DNA of 64,000 nucleotides from Candidatus Gastranaerophilales bacterium (GCA_944324945.1 CALUYE010000001.1:620001-684000), one strand, 5' to 3'. Shown: positions 17,324 through 26,351, numbered from the stretch's first letter. Notes: a model not told the origin generated them from the sequence alone. Made by a program: numbers and translations.

Positions 17324-17614
17324 TTATATTCTGTTATGCCAAACGCCGCCTTTTCTATCAACAAGCGCATCATAACAAGACCAGATTCTGAATATCCCAG
17401 TTAGACCTAAAATAGCGTGTGTTACGTTTTTATCGACAGGGTTATCGTTAATTAATTGTCCTATACCGGGCCAAATAATTAAAGATAATGCCGCAGCACC
17501 GACGGAGCGCCCCGATACTTCTCCCGGAGTTCCTTTTGTTGCTTCTGCTAAAGCAGGGGTTATTGTTGTTGTCATGATTGCTAAAAGGGCTAAAATTGAT
17601 AATGTCTTTTTCAT
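17324..17614 (-). CDS. small secreted/membrane protein
   Basis: 96 residues. The signal peptide is clear (residues 1-23, TPALA cleavage motif). The mature part has a hydrophobic segment, LSLIIWPGIGQLIND, that recalls the PGxGQ turn of TM2-type membrane proteins, then a second weakly hydrophobic stretch. It ends with VWHNRI. The ATG has a ribosome site (GAGGAGG). Function is unknown. It is probably monocistronic. Confidence 0.7.
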   Translation of the reverse strand: MKKTLSILALLAIMTTTITPALAEATKGTPGEVSGRSVGAAALSLIIWPGIGQLINDNPVDKNVTHAILGLTGIFRIWSCYDALVDRKGGVWHNRI

Positions 17615-17751
17615 TTTTTCCTCCTCTTTTTATTATAAATATTTTTTAATAGTTAATCTTTACTAAAAAAATAATATTGTATAATTAAAAAAAATAAAAG
17701 GGAAAAACAATTTAAATAAGTAAAAATTTAAAAAACTTAACTTAGAGTATT

Positions 17752-18810
17752 ATGAATGAAGTCTATAACAATAAAATAAATATCTTAAAAGCTCTTGCAA
17801 TTTTACTTGTTGTATCGGGGCATCTTGAATTTTCGCTTATTCCTTTATTTCCTCCTTATTCTTTTCAAATTGCTTTGTTTTTCTTTATTTCAGGCATGTT
17901 GTATAAAGAAAAGTACGGATTTATTGAATTTTTTAAAAGAAGATTTAAATCTTTAATGGTTCCTTATATTCTCTATTGCATTGTTTATCTTATAATTACG
18001 ATTTTAATTGCGCCTTATGTCGGAAAATTTTGGGCAATGCCCGTTACTTTTAAAAACGAATTTATAATACCTTTTTTAACAGGACATCAGATTGATTTAA
18101 TTTCGCCTTTGTGGTTTGTTGTTCAATTGTTTACTTCTTTAATTGTTTATAAAATTTTAAATTATATAAAAATAAACCCTTATTTAAGATTTTTAATATA
18201 TTTTCTTTTTGCGCTTTGCGCAATACAATTATCACAATTTGCGCAAAATTTATACATTTTATATTTTTTAAGAACAATATTTTCTCTTTTATTTATCCAT
18301 GCGGGATTTTTGTTTTATACAAAAATTAAAGATAACTATAATATCTTCACTCCAAAAATATTTTATTTTGTTATTATTCTTCAGGCGCTTTTGTGGCTTA
18401 CAAACAAAGACTATACACCGCAGGATGGCATAGGATTAAGTTATATTTTAATATGGGGTGAATTTGATAATTGGATTGTTCCAATCTTAACGAGTTTTAG
18501 CGGTATTTGGATGAGCTTATTTTTGGTTGATGTATTTTATGAAAAAGTTAAAAATTGGAATTTTTTACATAAAATAGGACAAAACACTTACCACATAATG
18601 GCTAATCATTTACTTGTTTTTAATTTTATTACTTACTTTTTGCTTTATATAAAAGGAATTGATTTTAATATAAAAAATAATTCAGATATATATTGGTTTT
18701 ATTGTCCTTTAAAAAGTACATATTTTTATTTTATTTCAGGAGTTATATTAACAACATATTTAGGCGAATTTTTAAAGAAAATTAAATCAAAAATTAAATT
18801 TATTAAATAA
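17752..18810 (+). CDS. membrane acyltransferase (acyltransferase family 3)
   Basis: 352 residues with about ten hydrophobic segments. The family start is visible: INILKALAILLVVSGHLE, where the membrane helix ends in the conserved His, and FFISGMLYKE. These enzymes move acetyl or other acyl groups onto extracellular sugars such as O-antigen, exopolysaccharide or peptidoglycan. No sugar-specific domain is fused. It converges with the UvrD-type helicase gene with no gap. Confidence 0.85.
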   Translation: MNEVYNNKINILKALAILLVVSGHLEFSLIPLFPPYSFQIALFFFISGMLYKEKYGFIEFFKRRFKSLMVPYILYCIVYLIITILIAPYVGKFWAMPVTFKNEFIIPFLTGHQIDLISPLWFVVQLFTSLIVYKILNYIKINPYLRFLIYFLFALCAIQLSQFAQNLYILYFLRTIFSLLFIHAGFLFYTKIKDNYNIFTPKIFYFVIILQALLWLTNKDYTPQDGIGLSYILIWGEFDNWIVPILTSFSGIWMSLFLVDVFYEKVKNWNFLHKIGQNTYHIMANHLLVFNFITYFLLYIKGIDFNIKNNSDIYWFYCPLKSTYFYFISGVILTTYLGEFLKKIKSKIKFIK

Positions 18811-20799
18811 TTATTCTTCTACTATATCCCAGTTTTCAAGAAGATTTTCATCAAGATTATCAAGAAATCTTGAAGGTTTTGATAAAATCATCTGACTTGA
18901 ATAATCGTACATATCAACGGGATAGCTGATAAATAAATCCGATTTTGCTCTTGTTAGAGCTACATACATTAATCTTAATTCTTCTTCCATTTCTTCGCTT
19001 GAATTAAACGAATACGCGCTTGGGAATCTGCCGTCTAGCGCACCGATTACAAAAACGCTGTTCCATTCAAGCCCTTTTGCGCTGTGAATGGTGGAAATTG
19101 TTAAACAATCGTCTTTTATATTTCTTTTATACATTCCTTCAACGGAAGCTTCAGGGGGTTCAAGCGCTAAATCGGATAAAAAATTATCAAGTTTATTATA
19201 TTGAGAAGCTAAATATGAAAAATGCTCCAAGTCTTTTTCCCGTTTTTGCCAGTCGTCATATTTATCTTTTAGAATCGGTTTGTAGTATTGAATTATTTTA
19301 TTAACAAGCTCTAAAAGCGATAAATTATTTTCATCATTTTCGCACAGCAGTTTAAATAATGGACTTAGAGATAAGTTAAATTTTGATGGTAAGAGTTTTT
19401 GATTATAGTTTTTATTTTTCATTTGAGGAATTATTTGATTAAGCGCTTTTGTTCCTATTCCTTTTAACAAAAGCAAAACACGGCTCAGGCTTATTTCATC
19501 ATCAGGATTTAAAATAATTCTTAAATGCGCGATTATATCTTTAATGTGTGCTGCTTCCATAAATTTCGGGCCGCCGAATTTTTGATAGGGAATGTTGTAT
19601 TTCGATAATTCAATTTCAAGATTATAACTCATTCTTGCATTTCTTATAAGAACACAAATATCACTAAGTTCAATATCTTCATCCAAAAGCTCAAGAATTT
19701 TCTGGCAGACAAATTCAGCCTCGAATTGCGAATTAATTGCTCTTATAATTGCGGGTTTTTTGAAATCTTTTATGTCGGAATAAAGTTCTTTTTTGTATCC
19801 TGTCTGTGCTTTTGAAATTATTGCGTTTGTAAGGTTTAGAATGTTTTGTGAGCTTCTGTAATTTTTTTCAAGTTTTATTATTTTTGTGTTTTTAAAAATT
19901 GAAGGAAATTCAAGTATATTTTTATAATTTGCACCCCTAAAAGAATATATGCTTTGAGCATCATCCCCGACAGCCATAACGTTATTGTGTTCGCTTGCAA
20001 GAAGCTTTATTATGTCTGCTTGAAGGGTGTTAGTGTCTTGATATTCATCAATCATTATGTATTTATATTGGTTTGATAGTTTTTTTCTTATATTTTCATA
20101 ATCGTTTAATAAAAATTTTAAATACAAAAGTAAATCATCATAATCAAGTATTGAATTTTCGCGTTTATAATTTACGTATCCTTTATGGATTTCAATTATT
20201 TTTTCACAAATATCGGAAAAATTATAATATTCTTTTTCGATTATTTCCTTGACGGGAAGCTCTTTATTTATTGATTTTGAATAGATTTCAAGAATTGTTG
20301 ATTTTTTGGGAAATCTTTTTTCTTTTTTTAAATAGAGACTGTTTGTAATATGCTGCACAACATCCTGCGCATCCACAGAATCCATAATCGTAAAATTGTT
20401 TTTAAGTCCTAAATAGGAGCTGTATTTTCTTAAAATTAAATTTGCAAAACTGTGAAATGTACCGCCTGCGATATTATCGCATCTTTCATCCAAAACTAAA
20501 GACGCACGGTTAAGCATTTCTTTGCTTGCTTTTTTGGTAAACGTTAAAAGAAGAATGTTTTCGGGTTTTATCCCGTCTTCAATAAGTCTTGCGCATCTAT
20601 AAGTCAGAGTTTTGGTTTTACCTGTTCCTGCGCCCGCAACGACAAGAATTGCACCGTCTTTTGTTTTAACGGCTTCTAATTGAGCTTCATTCAGCTCGTT
20701 TTCATAATCGACTTTGTAATTTGTTTTAAGGTTTTCTCTTTTTTTTAAAACAAATTTTTTGGTGCTTAAATTTTTCTTATCTTGCTCAATAAATGGCAT
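18811..20799 (-). CDS. UvrD/PcrA-family ATP-dependent DNA helicase
   Basis: 662 residues, superfamily 1A. Motifs in order: Walker A VVAGAGTGKT, motif Ia LLLTFTKKA, Walker B YIMIDEYQDTN, motif III VMAVGDDAQSIYSFRGA, motif V TISTIHSAKGLEWNSVFV, and motif VI LRLMYVALTRAK. Such helicases unwind DNA during repair and clear proteins from DNA. An extended basic N-terminus of about 28 residues precedes the helicase core. No nuclease domain is fused. It is slightly shorter than typical PcrA/UvrD (about 720), lacking most of the C-terminal tail. Confidence 0.93.
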   Translation of the reverse strand: MPFIEQDKKNLSTKKFVLKKRENLKTNYKVDYENELNEAQLEAVKTKDGAILVVAGAGTGKTKTLTYRCARLIEDGIKPENILLLTFTKKASKEMLNRASLVLDERCDNIAGGTFHSFANLILRKYSSYLGLKNNFTIMDSVDAQDVVQHITNSLYLKKEKRFPKKSTILEIYSKSINKELPVKEIIEKEYYNFSDICEKIIEIHKGYVNYKRENSILDYDDLLLYLKFLLNDYENIRKKLSNQYKYIMIDEYQDTNTLQADIIKLLASEHNNVMAVGDDAQSIYSFRGANYKNILEFPSIFKNTKIIKLEKNYRSSQNILNLTNAIISKAQTGYKKELYSDIKDFKKPAIIRAINSQFEAEFVCQKILELLDEDIELSDICVLIRNARMSYNLEIELSKYNIPYQKFGGPKFMEAAHIKDIIAHLRIILNPDDEISLSRVLLLLKGIGTKALNQIIPQMKNKNYNQKLLPSKFNLSLSPLFKLLCENDENNLSLLELVNKIIQYYKPILKDKYDDWQKREKDLEHFSYLASQYNKLDNFLSDLALEPPEASVEGMYKRNIKDDCLTISTIHSAKGLEWNSVFVIGALDGRFPSAYSFNSSEEMEEELRLMYVALTRAKSDLFISYPVDMYDYSSQMILSKPSRFLDNLDENLLENWDIVEE

Positions 20800-20859
20800 A
20801 AATCTATATTCCCGTATATGATATTTTAATATGGGAAAAAATATTAAGTCAAATTTGAG

Positions 20860-21132
20860 CTATTTTTTAAAAATATTTTTAATAAATTGAATAATTTTTA
20901 AAAACAGTTTTTTAATTATTGCAAAAAAGTCGCCATCGTCATTTTTTTGAATATCATCAAGGGTTATCTTTTCAAAAGAATCGTTAGGATAATCTTTTGC
21001 AAACTCGACGATGTTTTCATCTTCCTCTTGCCCGCGGGCGAAGTAGCCTGTGTTGCCGCCCCCGCCTGCACAGGTTTTGGCGCTTTTTTGTACGTTAGAT
21101 AAATTGTTTAAAGGGCCCATATCGAATGACAT
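20860..21132 (-). CDS. small protein with Gly-rich motif and cationic amphipathic C-terminus
   Basis: 90 residues, unknown family. Residues 21-36 read CAGGGGNTGYFARGQE. The last about 22 residues (FFAIIKKLFLKIIQFIKNIF...) form a strongly basic amphipathic helix able to lie on membranes. The stretch coding the Gly-rich motif (about 21021-21080) is 70% GC by count in a genome near 30%, and contains the palindrome GCCCGCGGGC at 21030-21039. That is unlike the rest of the gene and its neighbours. A peptide-precursor role is possible but unsupported; no maturation genes are nearby. Confidence 0.55.
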   Translation of the reverse strand: MSFDMGPLNNLSNVQKSAKTCAGGGGNTGYFARGQEEDENIVEFAKDYPNDSFEKITLDDIQKNDDGDFFAIIKKLFLKIIQFIKNIFKK

Positions 21133-21195
21133 TATAAAAACCTTTATTATTTATACTACGATTATAACATACTTTCAATGCTAACTCAATAGTAA

Positions 21196-22491
21196 TTATA
21201 TAAATTCATCTAAATTTTTATAATCCGCATTCATTTCTTTTAAAAGTTCGGCAAAACTTATGTAGTATTCATACAATGCCTGTTTATAGCCAAGTTCAAG
21301 TTCAATAAACATTTTCTTTGAAACAAGGAAGTCCGTTAAAGTTATTTCTTTTTTGCTTAAATTATTTAAAGATTCTCTTAAAAGTTCCTGTGAATTTAAA
21401 AGAAGCTCGTTATCGTAAAAATTAAGGTTTTCTCTTGCAATTGTATATTTTTCCCAGGCGTCTGTTATGTTTCTTATGATATCTGTTTCAAGGTCGGTGT
21501 AATTTAAATTAGCTTTTTCAATATCAATCTGCGCATTTTTAATTTCGGGTTGATATCTGTATACTAAAGGTATATTTACAATTGATACCCCCGCATAAGC
21601 ACCTGATTTAAAAGCGCCTGAATCAGATATACCTTTTGTTTGATACCCGTAGCCGCCTGTTAGTTCTAAATCGGGTATAAGCTGGCTTTTTACGATTTTT
21701 AATTTATCCTGCGCATTTTGAATTTTTTCTTTTGCGGCTAAAAGGTCTTTTCTGTTTGCAAGCGTGTATTCTTTTATTTTTTCAAAAGTAAAATTTTGCT
21801 TGTGCGGGTCTGCAGTTAGAAGAATTTCATAGTTATTATCAAGAACATCTTCGTTTGTATCGTAGTCAAAATCTCTGGCGTTCATTACCGCATTAAAGGC
21901 ATTTTGCGCTTTAATTACTTCGCTTCTTGCTATTTTATAATACATTATTGCGCGGTTATAGGCAATTTGTGATTGAATAACTTCGGTTTTTGGGATTTCC
22001 GAGTTATCGTATTTTTTAATTGAATCATCATATATTTCATGAGCAAGAGTCATTTGCGCCGCGATAAATCTTAAATTACTCTTTTTTAAAAGCAGATTTA
22101 TGTATGAAGATTTAACTTCGCAAATTAAATTGTATTCCTGGAATTTTTGATTATCTGATGCAATTATTGATTTTGACTGCGCGTATGATTTTCTTTTTCC
22201 TCTTTTTAGTATTTCAATAACATAATCAACGCCGACTTGTTGAGGGTTCCCGCCTGCCGTTGAACCTATGTTTTGAAAAGTTTCCAAAGAGGGGTTTTTT
22301 AATTGGTTTGCCGCTTTAATGTCATTTTTGGATGCTTCAACGTCAAGTTTTGCCATTTTAACCTGCGGGTTTGTTGCAAGAGCAGTATTAATGGCATCTT
22401 CAAGACCTATTTTCTTAACTTCCTGTATGGCAAATGAAGACGTAAAATTTAAAAATAAAAATAAGATTAAAAATATTAAATTTTTATTCAT
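21196..22491 (-). CDS. TolC-family outer-membrane efflux protein
   Basis: 431 residues from the ATG at 22491, chosen because a classic signal peptide begins there (MNKNLIFLILFLFLNFTSSF); an upstream in-frame ATG at 22536 would add 15 residues. Two outer-membrane efflux repeats are visible (for example IGLEDAINTALATNPQVKMA, and the later long helices around KKEITLTDFLVSKKMFIELE). The family forms trimeric channels that link inner-membrane pumps to the outside. No pump or adaptor gene is adjacent. Confidence 0.88.
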   Translation of the reverse strand: MNKNLIFLILFLFLNFTSSFAIQEVKKIGLEDAINTALATNPQVKMAKLDVEASKNDIKAANQLKNPSLETFQNIGSTAGGNPQQVGVDYVIEILKRGKRKSYAQSKSIIASDNQKFQEYNLICEVKSSYINLLLKKSNLRFIAAQMTLAHEIYDDSIKKYDNSEIPKTEVIQSQIAYNRAIMYYKIARSEVIKAQNAFNAVMNARDFDYDTNEDVLDNNYEILLTADPHKQNFTFEKIKEYTLANRKDLLAAKEKIQNAQDKLKIVKSQLIPDLELTGGYGYQTKGISDSGAFKSGAYAGVSIVNIPLVYRYQPEIKNAQIDIEKANLNYTDLETDIIRNITDAWEKYTIARENLNFYDNELLLNSQELLRESLNNLSKKEITLTDFLVSKKMFIELELGYKQALYEYYISFAELLKEMNADYKNLDEFI

Positions 22492-22578
22492 TAATTCAAT
22501 TATAAGACTAAAGGCGCCATCAAGTAAATAATACATTTAATAGATAAAATTATTAAGTTTTGTATCATATACTCCAAA

Positions 22579-22592
22579 TTTACCATGGTAAA
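22579..22592. promoter_or_regulatory. 14-nt perfect palindrome upstream of glgP
   Basis: TTTACCATGGTAAA lies in the 234-nt gap between the divergent TolC and GlgP-like genes, 88 nt before the TolC-family start and 134 nt before the GlgP start. It is a plausible operator, but no regulator is encoded next to it. Confidence 0.25.
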
Positions 22593-22725
22593 AAAATTTT
22601 TTTTCATATAATAACATAGGACGGATTAATTAACACTTTAGAATTATTCCTTGGATATAATTATATTTGTGTTAATATTTAATTAAAATCTAAAAAACGT
22701 AGTTAGTATTAAAAGGATTAAATTT

Positions 22726-24417
22726 ATGGCTTTACCAAACGTAGCTTATTTTTCAATGGAAATCGCAATTGACCAATCCTTAGCAACATATTCAGGCGGT
22801 TTAGGATTTCTTGCAGGTTCTCACATGCAATCTGCGGGCTATCTTCAAATGCCTATGGTCGGTGTTACTATGTTATGGTCATTTGGTTACTATGATCAAA
22901 GAATCAACGAAAACGGTAATGTAGAAGTAGCATACATCAGAAAACATTACGACTTTTTAACCGATTTAAAAGTTTCAACAACCATAAAAGTTTTTGGCGA
23001 AGATGTAATTGTTAAAGCTTATAAGGTTGAAGAAAGTTTATTCGGCACCTGCCCGATTTATCTTTTAACAACGGATGTTGAAGGTAATTCGGAATGGGCA
23101 AGAAGAATTTCTCATAAATTATATGACGGAGATGAAAAAATCCGTGTAGCTCAAGAAACAGTTCTTGGTGTCGGCGGTATCAGAATTCTTCAAGCTGTCG
23201 GATATAATTTTGACGTTATTCACTTAAACGAAGGTCATGCGCTTCCTGCTGCATTTGAATTATTGAGACAATTCAACGGAGATCTTAAAGCAGTTAGACA
23301 AAAAACGGTATTTACAACTCATACCCCTGTTCCTGCGGGTAATGAAGTACACTGGGTAGATACACTTGTTGAAGCAGGCTTCTTCTCGGGCTGCTCAAGA
23401 GAAACAGCTGTTGAATTGGGCGGTGAAAACTTCTCTTTAACTGTTGCAGCTTTAAGAATGTCAAGAATTGCAAACGCTGTTTCGCAGCTTCACGGCTTAG
23501 TTGCAAATAAAATGTGGGAATGGGTAAAAGACAGATGCCCGATTAAAGCAATTACAAACGCAGTTAACCTTCACTACTGGCAAGATGAAAGAATTGCAAA
23601 AGCAAAAACTTCTCAAGAATTGCTTGATGTTAAACATGAAATGAAAAAAGAATTATTCCAATACATTTCAGACACTCAAGGTAAACGCTTTGATCCTAAT
23701 GTCTTAACAATTACCTGGGCAAGAAGATTTGCTGATTATAAACGTGCCTGGTTGATATTAATGGATGAAGACAGAATTTCAAAATTATTAAATGAAAATA
23801 AAGTCCAATTGATTTTTGCAGGTAAATTCCACCCTGATGATGCAATGGGAAAAGAAACATTTAATAATATCCTGAAAAAATCATACACCATGAAAAACAT
23901 GGTAGTATTACCGGGTTATGAATTGGCGCTATCCGCTAAACTTAAAAAAGGTACGGATATTTGGTTAAATACTCCGACTCGTCCTTTAGAAGCTTCGGGT
24001 ACTTCAGGTATGTCAGCTAATATGAACGGTGCTGTTCACTTCTCAATCTTTGACGGATGGACAGTTGAAGGTACTTTCCCAGGTATAAACGGTTACACTG
24101 TTGAATACCCCGGACTTGACGATGATATTCCATGGCAAGAAAGACACTGGAAAGACCATAGATTCATCATGAATACTCTTGAAAACGAAATCATTCCGAC
24201 ATATTACGAAAATAAAGAAGAATGGGCTCGTTTGATGCGTCAGGCTATGAGAACTGCTGAAGGTTATTTCAATTCAGACAGAATGGTAATTGAATACTTT
24301 AACAGAGTCTATAGACCGATTGCCCATGGCGGCGCAAGAGATGAAATCAGCGGAAACAATTCTTCATCTTTTGAATCTCCAAATCAAGACGCATGGACTT
24401 ATTCAAACATAAAATAA
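22726..24417 (+). CDS. GlgP-like alpha-glucan phosphorylase homologue lacking the PLP lysine
   Basis: 563 residues, GT35, short-form class. Family blocks are intact: VIHLNEGHALPAAFELL, TTHTPVPAGNE, WARRFADYKRAWLI, FAGKFHPDD and PTRPLEASGTSGM. The position that normally holds the pyridoxal-phosphate lysine (GTSGMK) is Ser430 (codon TCA at 24013-24015; GTSGMSANMNG). PLP is required for glycogen phosphorylase chemistry, so this may not be a normal phosphorylase. Codon choice is biased to C-ending codons (TTC, CAC) more than in its neighbours, which suggests high expression and active selection. The start has AAGGATT upstream. MalQ is encoded at 28.4 kb. Confidence 0.88.
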   Translation: MALPNVAYFSMEIAIDQSLATYSGGLGFLAGSHMQSAGYLQMPMVGVTMLWSFGYYDQRINENGNVEVAYIRKHYDFLTDLKVSTTIKVFGEDVIVKAYKVEESLFGTCPIYLLTTDVEGNSEWARRISHKLYDGDEKIRVAQETVLGVGGIRILQAVGYNFDVIHLNEGHALPAAFELLRQFNGDLKAVRQKTVFTTHTPVPAGNEVHWVDTLVEAGFFSGCSRETAVELGGENFSLTVAALRMSRIANAVSQLHGLVANKMWEWVKDRCPIKAITNAVNLHYWQDERIAKAKTSQELLDVKHEMKKELFQYISDTQGKRFDPNVLTITWARRFADYKRAWLILMDEDRISKLLNENKVQLIFAGKFHPDDAMGKETFNNILKKSYTMKNMVVLPGYELALSAKLKKGTDIWLNTPTRPLEASGTSGMSANMNGAVHFSIFDGWTVEGTFPGINGYTVEYPGLDDDIPWQERHWKDHRFIMNTLENEIIPTYYENKEEWARLMRQAMRTAEGYFNSDRMVIEYFNRVYRPIAHGGARDEISGNNSSSFESPNQDAWTYSNIK

Positions 24418-24434
24418 TTAATATGTTTTATAAT

Positions 24435-24468
24435 AAAAAGACTAAAGGATTTCCTTTAGTCTTTTTTT
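24435..24468 (+). terminator. terminator of the GlgP-like gene
   Basis: Stem AAAAAGACTAAAGGA / TCCTTTAGTCTTTTT with a 2-nt loop and a run of seven T's. It lies 17 nt after the stop codon. A strong intrinsic terminator. Confidence 0.88.
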
Positions 24469-24521
24469 ATATTTTAAATTCATGTTATTATTGGTTTAGG
24501 ATAGTTTAAAAAAGTGGAACG

Positions 24522-25208
24522 ATGAAAAAGATAGCTTTAGTATTATTTTTGTTATCGGGTTTATCCGTATTTGCGGATGATAACGTTTTAATTGAAGAAC
24601 AAAGCATCCAAAGCAGAATAAATAACTGCGCTATGAAGATTTTAAATGCAAATAAGATTTCAAAACCCGTTGTTTTTGTATACGACGATGCGGATAAAAA
24701 AACAAAACTTAAACTTGATACAACCCTTACAAAAAGACAGGTTGTTGTTTATAAATACGCATATAAACATATAGAAGACGAAAATGAATTAGCAGCATTT
24801 CTGTCGCGTAGGATTTCAATTGCGCTAAGGTCGTTTGATGGTGTATTCGGAGGTTTTTTAAGATCGCTTCAGGTAAGTGCCGCACCAAAGAAGTTTGAAA
24901 TGGTGGCCGATAAAAGAGCGGTTGATTTTATGGTAAATGCCGGATATAACCCCGTTGCTTTAATTACTTACATTCAAAAAACTTCTCCTCAAAGAAGGTT
25001 TGATGCTGTATCCAATCATAATTTAACATCAAAACGTCTTGCAACAATTTATGAATATATTTATGTAAAATATCCTTATTATTTAAAAAATAACGAGTAT
25101 ATCGATAATGAAAACTATCAGAATTTTCTTTTGACTTCCCGGGATAACAGAAGACTTCTTCAAGAAAAAATAATGACAGGCTCAGGGGAAAAGTTAAAGT
25201 ATGAATAA
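24522..25208 (+). CDS. secreted M48-like pseudoprotease
   Basis: 228 residues with a signal peptide (residues 1-18). The layout follows M48 metallopeptidases: EDENELAAFLSRRISIAL sits where the DExELAAVLAHEIAH helix belongs, FEMVADKRAVDFMVNAGYNP matches the glutamate-bearing ExEADxxGxxxMxxAGYxP block, and NHNLTSKRLATI matches the THPxxxxR end. The catalytic HExxH is replaced by Ser-Arg-Arg-Ile-Ser (residues 95-99), so zinc catalysis is not expected. It may be a binding or chaperone relative. The next gene overlaps it by 8 nt, suggesting they work together. Confidence 0.65.
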   Translation: MKKIALVLFLLSGLSVFADDNVLIEEQSIQSRINNCAMKILNANKISKPVVFVYDDADKKTKLKLDTTLTKRQVVVYKYAYKHIEDENELAAFLSRRISIALRSFDGVFGGFLRSLQVSAAPKKFEMVADKRAVDFMVNAGYNPVALITYIQKTSPQRRFDAVSNHNLTSKRLATIYEYIYVKYPYYLKNNEYIDNENYQNFLLTSRDNRRLLQEKIMTGSGEKLKYE

Positions 25209-25761
25209 AATTTTTTATATTTTTATAATTTTTTCTTTTATGTGTTTTAGGGCTTGCGCGTTTGTTGAAGATGAATTTGTAAACGCGACTTTAAAATGGA
25301 AAGAAATTGAAAAACCTAAAGCTAATTTAGAATATAATTATCAAAATACAAAAAGAATCCCGATAAAAATGAAAATATTAGAACCTTTTAAATCGGAAAA
25401 AGAGCTTTATGAAGGTCAGATTATTGAATTTAAAACAGTTGAACCTGTTGTATATAAAAGACATATTTTAATTCCTGTTGATTCAATCATAAAAGCAAGG
25501 GTTGAAACAATAATAACAAACGGTATGAACGGAATCCCCGCAAGCGTTATTTTGGGAAATTTCGAAGCGGAAAATATTGATAGCAAACATTTAACAAATT
25601 ATTATGAGAAATTCGGGTTTGATTTAAGCTTGCTTGTGTTTCCCTTAAAATGGGCGCTAACTCCCCTTCCTCCGACGGGATCTTTGACAAATTTCATAAA
25701 AGGCGGGCATGCTAAAATAAAGAAAAATAAAGAAATAGTTATATATTATTACCCGTATTAA
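25201..25761 (+). CDS. secreted protein of unknown function, partner of the M48-like gene
   Basis: 186 residues with a signal peptide (residues 1-20). The mature protein has beta-strand-like alternation, notably RHILIPVDSIIKARVETIIT and IPASVILGNFEAENI. These resemble beta-rich modules in which a fixed protein limits or holds a ligand, but no family is assigned. It overlaps the M48-like pseudoprotease gene by 8 nt, so translation is coupled. It is followed by a strong bidirectional hairpin. Confidence 0.6.
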   Translation: MNKIFYIFIIFSFMCFRACAFVEDEFVNATLKWKEIEKPKANLEYNYQNTKRIPIKMKILEPFKSEKELYEGQIIEFKTVEPVVYKRHILIPVDSIIKARVETIITNGMNGIPASVILGNFEAENIDSKHLTNYYEKFGFDLSLLVFPLKWALTPLPPTGSLTNFIKGGHAKIKKNKEIVIYYYPY

Positions 25762-25795
25762 AATCGGAGATTAAAATTTAATCTCCGATTTTAAT
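25757..25795. terminator. bidirectional terminator between convergent genes
   Basis: A long near-perfect palindrome (arms include AAAATCGGAGATTAAA and TTTAATCTCCGATTTT) begins at the stop codon of the upstream plus-strand gene. It ends 3 nt before the stop of the minus-strand small membrane protein. A/T-rich outer arms make it usable from both sides. Confidence 0.85.
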
Positions 25796-25798
25796 TTA

Positions 25799-25948
25799 TT
25801 AATTTACAAATAAAGAAATAACATACATTATCCCTATTAAAACAACGGTCAAAACCACACCTTTTATTGCACCTGTTGATTCATAGTTCATAATGGCTTC
25901 CTCTTTTAAATTAACAGAAGCAGTTTCTTTTTGAGTTTCTTGCGACAT
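25799..25948 (-). CDS. 49-residue single-pass membrane protein
   Basis: Starts at the ATG at 25948, which has GGAG seven nt upstream; the longer frame up to 26044 has no ribosome site and overlaps the neighbouring gene. The protein has a polar N-terminal half (MSQETQKETASVNLKEEAI) and one hydrophobic helix at the C-terminus (VVLTVVLIGIMYVISLFV). Function is unknown. Small tail-anchored proteins of this type are often accessory subunits or go unannotated. Confidence 0.6.
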   Translation of the reverse strand: MSQETQKETASVNLKEEAIMNYESTGAIKGVVLTVVLIGIMYVISLFVN

Positions 25949-25994
25949 TTTTACTCCATTCTTTTTAAAATTTATAACCAAAAAAGGTCGGGTT

Positions 25995-26351
25995 TTATGG
26001 AGCGCGCGCCAGAATTTGACTTTTGGGGAAAGAAGAAAAACCATATCGTTTTAATAAATTAAATTTATTTTTTTGTTTTTCGCATTTTAAATACATTTTT
26101 TTGGATTTTGAAAATATAAAAGGCGAAAAACCGTTTCTTGTATTTTTTATTTTAAGCTGAGTGGTTTCGTTTTTAATATAAGCTGAGTTATTTTCTTTAT
26201 TGCTTGAAATAACGGCTTCATTGTTTGAACTTTTATAAATTACAGCTTCTGTTGTATTATTAAAAGCGTTAACATTAGCACTTGCCGTATTTAACATAAA
26301 ACTAAGAGTGAAAAATATGAATATAAAAATATATTTTAATATTTTTTTCAT
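25995..26351 (-). CDS. small secreted hypothetical protein
   Basis: 118 residues from the ATG at 26351, chosen because the signal peptide begins there (MKKILKYIFIFIFFTLSFML, ending NTASA). The mature part is polar, Asn/Lys/Ser-rich, with a basic C-terminus (KNKFNLLKRYGFSSF). No domain is recognised. It ends 46 nt before the start of the 49-residue membrane protein. The sequence has no obvious repeat or metal motif. Confidence 0.5.
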   Translation of the reverse strand: MKKILKYIFIFIFFTLSFMLNTASANVNAFNNTTEAVIYKSSNNEAVISSNKENNSAYIKNETTQLKIKNTRNGFSPFIFSKSKKMYLKCEKQKNKFNLLKRYGFSSFPKSQILARAP

